A DNA stretch of 10,085 nt, from the NCBI GenBank assembly GCA_040905025.1, contig JBBDSJ010000028.1, forward strand, positions 1-10,085, read 5' to 3'. The notes below the pieces were generated by a model, which saw only the letters and a list, made by a program, of their open reading frames with translations, ran no database searches and was not told the origin of the DNA. The position numbers and the translations under genes are program-made. Positions 1-7,425 of this stretch are shown one piece after another. Each line of letters begins with the position of its first letter. The first letter of the stretch is position 1. Source of the stretch: JBBDSJ01 sp040905025. GTDB taxonomy: Bacteria; Pseudomonadota; Gammaproteobacteria; Methylohalomonadales; Methylohalomonadaceae.

Positions 1-60
1 ATTATTCCCTGAATAATAATATATTCTATTTAACATAATATACATTATGCGAAGTTAAAT
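1..60. repeat. AT-rich nested inverted repeats at the left edge
   Basis: Three dyads are packed into 60 bases. ATTATTC (1-7) pairs with GAATAAT (11-17) across a 3-base loop. CATAAT (34-39) pairs with ATTATG (44-49) across 4 bases. ATTTAAC (28-34) pairs with GTTAAAT (54-60) and encloses the second dyad. No open reading frame crosses the region. It could be a promoter/operator region for a gene to the left of the window, or the 3' end of the DUF2283 transcription unit. No runs of T that would mark a standard intrinsic terminator accompany the stems. The repeats are seen directly; any role is inference. Confidence 0.45.
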
Positions 61-116
61 AAGATGGTCAGATATACCCCTGGACACAGGGTCCAACCCA
101 TAAAATTTATTATTTG

Positions 117-314
117 TTATGCAGCTATGCCTTCAACGTGAAGGTGACTGATATCTGTCCGCTTGCTAGCGTGTTCGAAGGTTATAGCGCACACGTTGCC
201 CTGGGCATCCAAATCCAGGAGGGTGTTTTCGTCCAAATCCCGGGTTTCGGAGATATCCCGTCCCTGGAACTCTATGTACAACGTATCTGTGTCTTCGAAA
301 TACTGTACCTTCAT
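117..314 (-). CDS. DUF2283 family small protein
   Basis: A 65-residue protein beginning MKVQYFEDTDTLYIEF, the typical DUF2283 opening (short strand, acidic turn, then a LYI strand). It continues with a second strand pair around LDLDAQGNVCAITFEHA. The length is close to the usual 60-75 residues of the family. Its ATG overlaps the TGA of the upstream gene in a 4-base ATGA, so the two are translationally coupled. DUF2283 proteins often follow a DUF4258-like gene, as here. The function is not established. The arrangement resembles a toxin-antitoxin module, with this protein as the possible antitoxin or partner, but that is inference from layout only. Confidence 0.8.
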   Translation of the reverse strand: MKVQYFEDTDTLYIEFQGRDISETRDLDENTLLDLDAQGNVCAITFEHASKRTDISHLHVEGIAA

Positions 315-547
315 GGCTTGAAACCTCGATCAAAAAAAGCATTATGAACCGTCTCCCGGTCTGGAAGCAAAATGACCCGCAAGTACCTGTTCTCTGCTTC
401 GGGGATCCGCGCCCATCTCCGTAATCGGTTATCTTTCTGGATATGCTCGTGCTCCGGGCGTTCAATTGCCCGAATAATCCATTCATCCCTGATTCCTGCT
501 CGATCTGGACGACACCGTGTCGCTTCAAAATACTTGGTAGTCTTCAT
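311..547 (-). CDS. DUF4258-like small basic protein, partner of DUF2283
   Basis: A 78-residue protein starting MKTTKYFEATR, with a central RDEWIIRAIERPEHEH helix, an RLRRWARIPEAENRYLRVILL strand region and the C-terminal signature ETVHNAFFDRGFKP. This pattern (Arg/Trp-rich centre, then TIHNAFFDR-like end) is characteristic of small proteins encoded just before DUF2283 genes and grouped near DUF4258. The fold is probably RelE-like, so a nuclease toxin is conceivable, but no activity can be read from the sequence. The ATG at 547 has only a weak AAAGAA upstream as a ribosome site. It ends in a 4-base overlap with the next gene. The MarR gene ends 76 bases upstream on the same strand, so cotranscription with marR is possible. 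Confidence 0.75.
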   Translation of the reverse strand: MKTTKYFEATRCRPDRAGIRDEWIIRAIERPEHEHIQKDNRLRRWARIPEAENRYLRVILLPDRETVHNAFFDRGFKP

Positions 548-579
548 AAGGCAAATTCTTTAGCCTGCTTTGCCTTCCG

Positions 580-608
580 AATATTGTCTATTTTCATTAC
601 GAAAGCAA
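580..608 (-). promoter_or_regulatory. Weak candidate promoter for the DUF4258/DUF2283 pair
   Basis: On the minus strand TTGCTT (608-603) is followed after exactly 17 bases by AATATT (585-580). This would put the transcript start about 26 bases before the ATG at 547. Only 3 of 6 and 4 of 6 positions match the sigma-70 consensus, so this is weak. Readthrough from the MarR gene is the alternative. Confidence 0.25.
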
Positions 609-623
609 CATCATCAGCCCCGT

Positions 624-1112
624 TTAAGCGGCACCCTGGCAAACGTTGCCGGTTTCTGCACCATCCTCCAGCGCCAGCAGGTTTTTCTTTACCTGTTCGA
701 GTGTTTTCATGATCTGTGCATGCTCGGCTTCGGATACACCTTGCAGTGCAATGGCACGTGTTTGCTGAGCCAACTCCCACATTTGCGCGAGTATTGGTTC
801 GGCCTTGTCAGTTAAATACAATGTAAGTGAACGCCGGTCAGTTGGGTGTGCGCGGCGTTCGAGCCAGCCACTGGATTCCAGCCGATCGATTAGACGTGCC
901 ATCGTAATCGGCTGGACTTCGAGCAGATCCGCCAACGTTGCCTGATTAATGCCTTCGTTATGTGACAAAACTGCCAGCGTTTGCCATTGGGTTTGTGTCA
1001 GCCCCAGCGATTGTGCCCGGCGATTGAAATCGCGCCGCAACAGACGTGCGGTATCGTGCAGCAGGCAGCCGAAGCTCTGGCTCGGGTCTTTCGTATTTTT
1101 GTTATCTGACAT
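624..1112 (-). CDS. MarR family transcriptional regulator
   Basis: A 162-residue winged helix-turn-helix protein. Residues about 12-35 form the dimerisation helix. LTQTQWQTLAVLSHNEGINQATLADLLEV (about 38-66) leads into the recognition helix QPITMARLIDRLESSGWL (about 67-84). The wing RRAHPTDRRSLTLYLT (about 86-101) carries the conserved Asp-Arg pair of MarR proteins. C-terminal helices (about 105-150) complete the dimer interface. Length and architecture are normal for the family. It is transcribed divergently from the RND adaptor gene across a 179-base shared region, the usual arrangement for a local repressor of a pump that is released by a small ligand. Autorepression and pump repression are inferred. 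The ATG at 1112 has no strong Shine-Dalgarno sequence. Confidence 0.93.
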   Translation of the reverse strand: MSDNKNTKDPSQSFGCLLHDTARLLRRDFNRRAQSLGLTQTQWQTLAVLSHNEGINQATLADLLEVQPITMARLIDRLESSGWLERRAHPTDRRSLTLYLTDKAEPILAQMWELAQQTRAIALQGVSEAEHAQIMKTLEQVKKNLLALEDGAETGNVCQGAA

Positions 1113-1291
1113 TTAAGATTTCTTATAGCAGTCGGTTAGTAAGTGAAATATTTATCATTCCGGATGCAAAATAGTAGCCATGCTTATGATAAGTTAGTTA
1201 TAGTATAGCTATTCAGCTCGTTTGTGTATTCAGATATTCAGACAAAACATGGCCTGCGCCATGAATTTCATATTTTTCATATGGTTACGAC
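1113..1291. promoter_or_regulatory. Divergent control region between marR and the RND operon
   Basis: This AT-rich intergenic region must hold the promoters for both the regulator and the pump. It contains CTTATGATAAG (1183-1193), an 11-base palindrome with a single central base, and the wider dyad TTATCAT (1152-1158) with ATGATAA (1186-1192). Either is a plausible binding site for the adjacent MarR protein. ATTCAG occurs three times (1211, 1228, 1236). I could not pick convincing -35/-10 pairs in either direction. The role as a shared operator is inferred from gene arrangement. Confidence 0.5.
1248..1263. repeat. Perfect hairpin CATGGC-CTGC-GCCATG before the adaptor gene
   Basis: An inverted repeat with 6-base arms and a 4-base loop, ending 28 bases before the adaptor ATG at 1292. 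It is GC-rich in an otherwise AT-rich leader. It could be an RNA hairpin in the 5' leader or a protein-binding dyad. There is no T run after it, so it is not an intrinsic terminator. Function unknown. Confidence 0.45.
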
Positions 1292-2389
1292 ATGATTATA
1301 CGATTTATTCTAATGCTGGTCATTACCGCCGCAGTACTCGGCGGTATTGTTTACTGGAAAGCTCAGCAAGGCCAGATGATGGCCGAAATGCAATCCCAAC
1401 CGCAACCACCGGCGCCTGTGGCAGCAACAGAGGTCAAGCAGGTGTCATGGCAGCCCTCACTCAAATCCACGGGCAGTCTGGTCGCTATTAATGATGTATT
1501 TATTACCAACGAATTTGCCGGCCTGGTTGATTCGATTGAATTTGAATCCGGGGACGTAGTCGAGAAAGGCCAGTTGCTGGTCAGGCTCAACGATGATGTC
1601 GACCGGGCTCAGCTTGCCGGACTGCAATCCGAGTTGCGGCTTGCCGAGGTTCAGTTCAAACGTGCCGAAGGTTTGCTGAGTCAACGTTCGGTATCCCAAT
1701 CGGACTTCGACGAAGCCAAGGCCCGAGTCGACAACGCTCGTGCCAACCTGGAAGCAGCACAGGTCACGATGGACAAGAAGCGCATACGCGCGCCCTTCTC
1801 CGGCCAACTCGGTATTCGCCAGATTGATTTGGGTCAATACCTCGCCGCGGGCGCACAAATCGTGTCGTTGCAATCACTGGATCCGATTTATGTGGATTAC
1901 GCGGTACCGGAACGTTTTCTGAATGATCTGCAGGTAGGCCAGGCGATCAGTATCAGTATACAGGCGTATCCGGAGGAACAGTTTAGCGGCACGATTCAGG
2001 CTATTGATCCGGGCATTGATGTGGGTACCCGCTCGGTCGTGTTACGTGCACTACTGGAAAATAATGACCAGCGCCTGCGTCCAGGTATGTTCGCCGAGGT
2101 ACGTACCTTGCTGCCAATACGTGATGACATACTTACCCTGCCCCAGCAAGCGATCAGTTACGCCCCATACGGTGATTCAGTTTTCGCCATTCTTGAAAAA
2201 GATGGCAAGCAGATCGTCCAGCGCAAACAGGTTTCGACCGGCGAAGTAAGAGATGGCTATGTTGAAATTGTCGATGGTCTGAGTGCCGGTGACATGGTGG
2301 TCACGTCCGGTCAGACAAAATTGCGCAATGACCGGGAAATCACCATTGATAATTCTATCGAGCTTGATTACAGCGTGGACCAGCCGTGA
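1292..2389 (+). CDS. RND efflux periplasmic adaptor subunit (HlyD/AcrA/MexA-like membrane fusion protein)
   Basis: A 365-residue adaptor that would bridge the inner-membrane permease and an outer-membrane channel. Residues 1-22 (MIIRFILMLVITAAVLGGIV) form an N-terminal membrane anchor. There is no lipobox cysteine, so it is not a lipoprotein. The first half of the barrel-sandwich (lipoyl-like) domain lies at about 62-95 (GLVDSIEFESGDVVEKGQLL). A coiled-coil hairpin follows at about 98-160. The second lipoyl half is KKRIRAPFSGQLGIRQIDLG, about 162-181. A beta-barrel occupies about 197-280 (YVDYAVPERF to RPGMFAEVRTLLP), and the membrane-proximal domain runs to about 350. Length is normal. An in-frame stop at 1262 and no other start codon fix the ATG at 1292. 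The stop overlaps the permease GTG in a GTGA, so the two subunits are coupled. Confidence 0.95.
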   Translation: MIIRFILMLVITAAVLGGIVYWKAQQGQMMAEMQSQPQPPAPVAATEVKQVSWQPSLKSTGSLVAINDVFITNEFAGLVDSIEFESGDVVEKGQLLVRLNDDVDRAQLAGLQSELRLAEVQFKRAEGLLSQRSVSQSDFDEAKARVDNARANLEAAQVTMDKKRIRAPFSGQLGIRQIDLGQYLAAGAQIVSLQSLDPIYVDYAVPERFLNDLQVGQAISISIQAYPEEQFSGTIQAIDPGIDVGTRSVVLRALLENNDQRLRPGMFAEVRTLLPIRDDILTLPQQAISYAPYGDSVFAILEKDGKQIVQRKQVSTGEVRDGYVEIVDGLSAGDMVVTSGQTKLRNDREITIDNSIELDYSVDQP

Positions 2390-5300
2390 AATTTACTGAC
2401 CTGTTTATTAATCGGCCGGTACTGGCCAGTGTCGTCAGCCTGCTGATACTGGTTCTGGGTCTGCGCGCAATTGGTGCACTGGAAGTACGCCAATATCCTG
2501 AAACGAAGAATACCGTTGTCACTGTGACCACACCCTACCCCGGGGCCAGCAGTGATTTAATCAAGGGCTTCATTACCACACCGTTGCAACAAGCTATCGC
2601 TGAAGCCGACGGCATTGATTTCATGTTCTCGCGCAGTATTCAGGGGCAATCTGTTATTGAAGCGCACATGAAGCTCAATTATGACTCGAATGCTGCATTG
2701 GCAGAAATTCAGGCCAAGGTGGCGAGCCGGCGTAATGTATTACCCCCTGAGGCTGAAAACCCGATTATTGATAGCACCGTAGGTGACAGTACTTCATTAA
2801 TGTACATGGCATTCTATAGCGAGACGATGGATGCCGCCCAGATTAATGATTACCTGTTGCGGGTCGTGCAACCTAAATTGCAGGCAGTCAGTGGCGTAGC
2901 GAAAGCGAATTTAATCGGCGATCAAACTTTCTCCATGCGGGCCTGGCTGGATCCGGACCGCATGAGTGCACTCGACGTTACCGCGCAGGATGTACAGGAC
3001 GTATTACGGCAAAACAATTATCTTGCCGGTGTCGGCCGGACCAAGGGTGCCTATGTTGCGACCAACCTGACCATCACTACTGATGCCACGGACGTCGAAA
3101 CATTCGAGAATCTGGTGGTACGTACTGAAAACGGCACCCTCGTGCGCATGCGCGATATTGCTAAAGTGGAGTTGTGGCCGGAAACCACGGATTCACTGAA
3201 CTGGTACAAGGGCAAGCCAGCGATATTCATCGGTATTGACCCGACACCGGGCGCGAATCCGCTGACCGTTGCCAAGGATGTACATGCACTGCTGCCGGAA
3301 ATCCGTGCCCAGCTTCCGGAAGGGTTGGAAGCACATATTCCCTATGATGCCAGCGAGTTCATTCAGGAATCCATTGACGAAGTATTCCTGACCCTCGCCG
3401 AAGCGATGTCGATTGTGCTATTCGTGATTTTTATGGCGCTTGGATCCTGGCGTGCGGCAATAGTACCGGCGGTTGCCGTGCCATTATCATTGATTGGTGG
3501 TGCATTCCTGATGTTGCTGGCCGGATTCTCCATCAACCTGCTGACACTGCTGGCGCTGGTGCTCGCTATTGGTCTGGTCGTTGATGATGCCATTATTGTT
3601 GTCGAGAACGTCCACCGGCATATTGAAGAAGGCAAGAAACGTTACGAGGCAGCACTAACTGCCGCACGTGAACTGGCGTTGCCGATTATTGCAATGACGA
3701 CGACCATCGCTGCGGTCTATGCCCCGATTGGGTTTATGGGCGGTCTGGTCGGTGCGCTGTTCACTGAATTTGCATTTGCACTTGCCGGCGCGGTGCTGAT
3801 TTCAGGTGTTGTCGCATTGACCCTGTCACCCATGCTGGCATCAAAAGTCCTGAAAGATGACCACAACCNNNNNNNNNNNNNNNNNNNNNNNNNNNNNNNN
3901 NNNNNNNNNNNNNNNNNNNNNNNNNNNNNNNNNNNNNNNNNNNNNNNNNNNNNNNNNNNNNNNNNNNNGCATTGACCCTGTCACCCATGCTGGCATCAAA
4001 AGTCCTGAAAGATGACCACAACCCGGGACCGTTTGAACGCGGTGTGGAACGGTTTTTTAGCAAACTGGCCAACGGCTATCAGCATGTATTGCATGGCACA
4101 TTAAATTATATACCGGTAACCATCGCATTTGTATTGATCATGATCGGCAGTATTTATTACATGTTTGTCAGTAGTCAGAATGAACTGGCACCTGTTGAGG
4201 ATCAGAGCATTCTGTTTTTCCAGGCTACCGGCCCGCGCCAGGCGACGATCGACTATACCAAGGCCTATGGCCGTCAGATTGTCGAGGCGTTTGAAGAAAT
4301 TCCTGAATATCATGAAAGTTTTTACCTGCTCGGCATGAACAATGAGCCAAGCTCGATGTTTGGCGGATTCAAAATGCCGAAAGTGGCTGATCGCGAACGC
4401 TCACAAATGGAAGTCATGCCGGATGTGCAGCAGGCATTGAATGCCAACCCCGGTTTCCAGATCGCCGTGTTTCCACGTCCCACCCTGCCGGGCGCAAGCC
4501 GGGGCCTGCCGGTGCAGTTTGTCATGCTCTCGGATGCTGAATATGAAGAGCTCGATGTCATTGCTGATGAAATAATCGGGCGAGCATTTCAAAGCGGCCA
4601 GTTTGCTTTTATCAAGAAAAGTATCGAGATTGATCGACCGAACACGGAGATTATTGTTGATCGTGATCGTGCCGGTGATCTGGGTATCAATATGGAAGAC
4701 CTTGGCCGCAGTCTGGCCGGCATGCTGGGTGGTAATTATGTCAATTATTTCAGCATGGGCGGGCGCAGCTACAAGGTGATCCCGGAAGTCGAACGCCGAT
4801 TCCGCACGGACGTGTCCATGCTTGAGGATTATTATATTCGGGCGATGAATGACGAACTGGTGCCGTTGTCGAGTCTGGTCAGCATGGAAAAGCGTGTTGA
4901 ACCCAGCATGCGTACCCAGTTTAACCAGTTAAACTCGATTACACTCGAAGGCGTCATGGCACCCGGCGCCACCATGGGTGATGTGATCGGATTCCTGGAA
5001 GCCCAGGCAGCGGAACTGTTTCCACGCGGCTTTACCTATGACTATCAGGGTGACTCGCGTCAGTACAAACAACAAGGCAGCGCCCTGGTTCTGACATTCT
5101 TTATGTCATTGCTCGTGATCTATCTGGTGCTGGCCGCCCAGTTTGAAAGCTGGCGTGATCCGTTCATTATTCTCTTGTCGGTACCGCTGACAATTGCCGG
5201 CGCGATGATATTTATTACCCTCGGTTTCGCAACAATCAATATCTACACCCAGGTTGGTCTGATTACGTTGATCGGTGTGGTCGCAAAGAACGGCATTCTG

Positions 5301-5639
5301 ATCGTGGAGTTTGCCAATCAGTTGCAGGTAACCGAACGCTTGTCACGCCGTGCGGCTGTTGAAAAGGCTTCGGCCATACGCCTGCGGCCTATCCTGATGA
5401 CTTCAGTGGCGTTGATTGTGGCGATGGTGCCGTTGTTGCTGGCCGATGGCCCGGGTTCCGTTAGCCGTTTCCAGATTGGCCTCGTTATCGCCACGGGTCT
5501 TGGCATTGGTACGTTCTTCACGTTGTTCATTGTACCGGCCGTCTATTGCCTGCTGGCGCGTGACCATAGCCATCTTGCCAGTCAATCAGATGACGCTGAA
5601 GTCAATGATGATTCCAGGCCCGCACCTGCGCATGGCTAG
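2386..5639 (+). CDS. RND multidrug efflux permease, HAE1 family (AcrB/MexB-like), interrupted by an artefactual gap
   Basis: This is the proton-driven inner-membrane pump subunit. It starts with GTG overlapping the adaptor stop: MKFTDLFINRPVLASVVSLL gives TM1, followed by a periplasmic porter domain. TM2 begins near residue 333. TM4 carries GLVVDDAIIVVENV with the proton-relay Asp pair D400-D401. After the gap come YIPVTIAFVLIMIGSIYYMF (TM7), a second porter domain, and TM10 with GVVAKNGILIVEFAN containing the conserved Lys (K916 after merging). It ends in a polar cytosolic tail. As written the frame is split by 100 N at 3869-3968. Removing those Ns and one copy of the 55-base duplicate flanking them (155 bases) puts both halves in one frame of 1032 residues, a normal HAE1 length. 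No TolC-like gene is adjacent. Substrates cannot be predicted. Confidence 0.95.
3814..4023. other. Unmerged contig overlap: 55-base duplicate on both sides of a 100-N gap
   Basis: Bases 3814-3868 and 3969-4023 are identical over 55 positions and directly abut a run of exactly 100 N. A duplication of an internal permease segment (encoding TLSPMLASKVLKDDHN) is not expected in the family. Collapsing it restores the reading frame. An odd 55-base overlap is what contig ends sharing one assembly k-mer would look like. The gap is therefore of negative size, not missing sequence. Confidence 0.92.
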
Positions 5640-5650
5640 TTAGTAACCGT

Positions 5651-6502
5651 TCAGGCCGGCTCGGCGAGCCGACCGGTCTGATAATCGTCAATTGCCTGAC
5701 GCAGTTCGGTTTCGGTATTCATGACAAACGGACCGGCGCGCACGATCGGCTCATTGATTGGTGTAGCTGCCAGCAATAACACCCCTGCCCCGTTTTCACC
5801 GGCCTGCACCTGCCAGTTACCGGCACTTGCATTCCCGCGTGCATACTGCAGCAGGTTGCCGTACGGATAAGACGCATGTTTGGTAAACAACTCACCATCG
5901 TAAACATACAGTAACAGGGTTTGTTCATCCGGTACCGGCCAACTGAAGGTGGCATTGGCTGCAAGCTTTACATCAAGTAACGTCGCCTGGATATCATCCC
6001 GTACCAGCGGCCCGCGTTCACCGTTGGGGCCGGTGCCGGCAATCAGTCGCACTTCTACGCCGGGTTTTAAATGCAGCTGCGGAATTTCTTCAACACTGAT
6101 GTCACGATGTGTGGCCGCTGTCATTTTGTCGCTGGCCGGCAAATTCAGCCAGATTTGAAATCCCCAAAGCAAACCGTCGGCTTGTTCCGGAATTTCCGAA
6201 TGAATAATGCCGCGGCCGGCATGCATCCATTGCACCCCGCCGCTGCCGACCAGGCCTTCGTTGCCGAGACTGTCCTTGTGCCGGATGAGCCCCTGCAGCA
6301 TGTACGTTATTGTTTCAAAACCGCGATGCGGATGTGGCGGAAAACCGGCGATGTAATCATCAGGATTGTCGGAATGCAGCTCGTCCAGTAACAGGAACGG
6401 ATCAATCTCGCGGACAAAATGCGATCCGATCACCCGGCGAATGGACACACCCGCGCCATCCTGTGTATTCACACCACGAAATACCTGTTTGATTGTCCGC
6501 AT
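5651..6502 (-). CDS. Pirin family protein (bicupin)
   Basis: A 283-residue bicupin from the chosen start. The N-terminal cupin holds the four metal ligands of the pirin family: H57 and H59 in FPPHPHRGFET, and H101 and E103 in HAGRGIIHSE, nearly the same numbers as in human pirin (56, 58, 101, 103). The C-terminal cupin spans about 160-260. Bacterial pirins bind iron or other metals; some have quercetin 2,3-dioxygenase activity and others act as redox-linked partners, so the reaction here is undetermined. An in-frame upstream start at 6598 exists, but the ATG at 6502 begins the conserved MRTIKQVFRG and has AGGAG (6518-6514) 11 bases before it. The gene converges on the RND permease with 11 bases between stops, and is divergent from the secreted-protein operon. 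Confidence 0.92.
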   Translation of the reverse strand: MRTIKQVFRGVNTQDGAGVSIRRVIGSHFVREIDPFLLLDELHSDNPDDYIAGFPPHPHRGFETITYMLQGLIRHKDSLGNEGLVGSGGVQWMHAGRGIIHSEIPEQADGLLWGFQIWLNLPASDKMTAATHRDISVEEIPQLHLKPGVEVRLIAGTGPNGERGPLVRDDIQATLLDVKLAANATFSWPVPDEQTLLLYVYDGELFTKHASYPYGNLLQYARGNASAGNWQVQAGENGAGVLLLAATPINEPIVRAGPFVMNTETELRQAIDDYQTGRLAEPA

Positions 6503-6634
6503 GGTTACGGTCACTCCTGTTAAAGTCACTGTGTACGACAACAGCTGTGAGTAGTTAATATGGGGCGATGAATCAATGGTTACAAGCCCGCATGTCAATC
6601 ATTGCCCTTAGCTTGAAACAGATGAGATATAACA
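6503..6634. promoter_or_regulatory. Divergent intergenic region, pirin versus secreted-protein operon
   Basis: A 132-base region that must carry both promoters. The pirin Shine-Dalgarno sequence (AGGAG, 6518-6514 on the minus strand) is visible. A weak GATGAG (6621-6626) precedes the ATG at 6635. I see no clear -35/-10 pair or strong dyad. Confidence 0.35.
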
Positions 6635-7423
6635 ATGAAATATTTATATAAATCAGTATTTAATAATACTTTATTCATCCTGATTATTGGTCTTGTGCCG
6701 GCGCTCGTCAGTGCCATTGAAACCCGGATTGATGTGCGCGTACTGAGTCGTGGCGCCAAGTTTATCGGTACCAGCATGGGCGGTGCCGAAATTGTGTTGC
6801 GTGATGCGGATACAGGTGAGATTTATGCGCGTGGTGTGACTGCCGGGACTACCGGCAGCACCGAAATAATCATGGAACAAACACATAAACGCGGTGATGT
6901 CGTTGCCGATGACAATGCTGCGGTCTATTCGGCCCGCATTGATCTTGCCGAGCCACGCCGCATCGAAGTCAGCGCCCTTGGCCCGCTGGCGCAGCGCCAG
7001 GCCGCAAACAAGGTCACAGCAACGCAGTGGGTCGTCCCCGGCAAGCATTTGACCGGTGGCAATGGCTGGCTGCTGGAAATCCCCGGCTTTGCGGTAGACA
7101 TTCTTGACCCGCCCGCACACCAGTTTAATACCGGCCTGCCCTACAGCCTTGATGTCCGTGCCAATGTCGTGAAGATGTGCGGTTGCCCGATCACTGACGG
7201 CGGACTCTGGGACGCAAACGACTATGAAGTCAAAGGCATGGTGAAGTACAACGGCAAGATGATTACGGAATTTGACCTGAACTATACCGGTGAAATCAGT
7301 CAGTTTGCCGGCAGCCTGCAACTGGATCAGCCGGGCAGCTATGACATCAGCGTATATGCCTATGATCCACACACTGGTAACACCGGTCTGGATCGCACGA
7401 CTATCAATCTTGGCAAGGATTAA
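6635..7423 (+). CDS. Unrecognised secreted protein with Cys-Gly-Cys-Pro motif
   Basis: A 262-residue protein I do not recognise. Residues 1-27 are a signal peptide: basic start MKYLYK, hydrophobic FILIIGLVPALV, and an Ala-Leu-Val-Ser-Ala cleavage site. It should therefore be exported to the periplasm or beyond. The mature part is rich in beta strands. Two repeat-like stretches, IDVRVLSRGAKFIGTSMGGA and the C-terminal GSYDISVYAYDPHTGNTGLD, look like small Ig-like or carboxypeptidase-regulatory-like modules. The only cysteines of the mature protein are C182 and C184 in MCGCPI, a possible metal site or vicinal redox pair. The aminotransferase ATG follows two bases after its stop, so they are cotranscribed. 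The first codons are markedly AT-rich compared with the rest. An extracytoplasmic location is well supported; function is unknown. Confidence 0.85.
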   Translation: MKYLYKSVFNNTLFILIIGLVPALVSAIETRIDVRVLSRGAKFIGTSMGGAEIVLRDADTGEIYARGVTAGTTGSTEIIMEQTHKRGDVVADDNAAVYSARIDLAEPRRIEVSALGPLAQRQAANKVTATQWVVPGKHLTGGNGWLLEIPGFAVDILDPPAHQFNTGLPYSLDVRANVVKMCGCPITDGGLWDANDYEVKGMVKYNGKMITEFDLNYTGEISQFAGSLQLDQPGSYDISVYAYDPHTGNTGLDRTTINLGKD

Positions 7424-7425
7424 AT

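Noticed and set aside
78..95. Hairpins CCCTG/CAGGG and TGGAC/GTCCA downstream of the DUF2283 gene as a terminator
   Set aside because: Stems are only five bases, mutually exclusive and not followed by a T run on the relevant strand.
544..597. 17-codon minus-strand frame (MKIDNIRKAKQAKEFAL) whose TGA overlaps the ATG of the DUF4258-like gene
   Set aside because: It has no ribosome site and is too short to support. The overlap may be chance. It could be a leader peptide or a gene remnant, but nothing shows this.
3972..5639. Separate gene starting with TTG at 3972
   Set aside because: The start lies inside the duplicated 55 bases at the false gap. It is the second half of the RND permease, not an independent gene.
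5657..5671. CGGCTCG-G-CGAGCCG inverted repeat at the 3' end of pirin as a bidirectional terminator
   Set aside because: It lies in the last pirin codons and has no loop space for the full stem. No T run follows in either direction, so it is only a weak possibility.
6503..6598. N-terminal extension of pirin to an upstream ATG at 6598
   Set aside because: The 32 extra residues do not resemble pirin. The conserved MRTIKQVFRG start at 6502 has its own AGGAG site.
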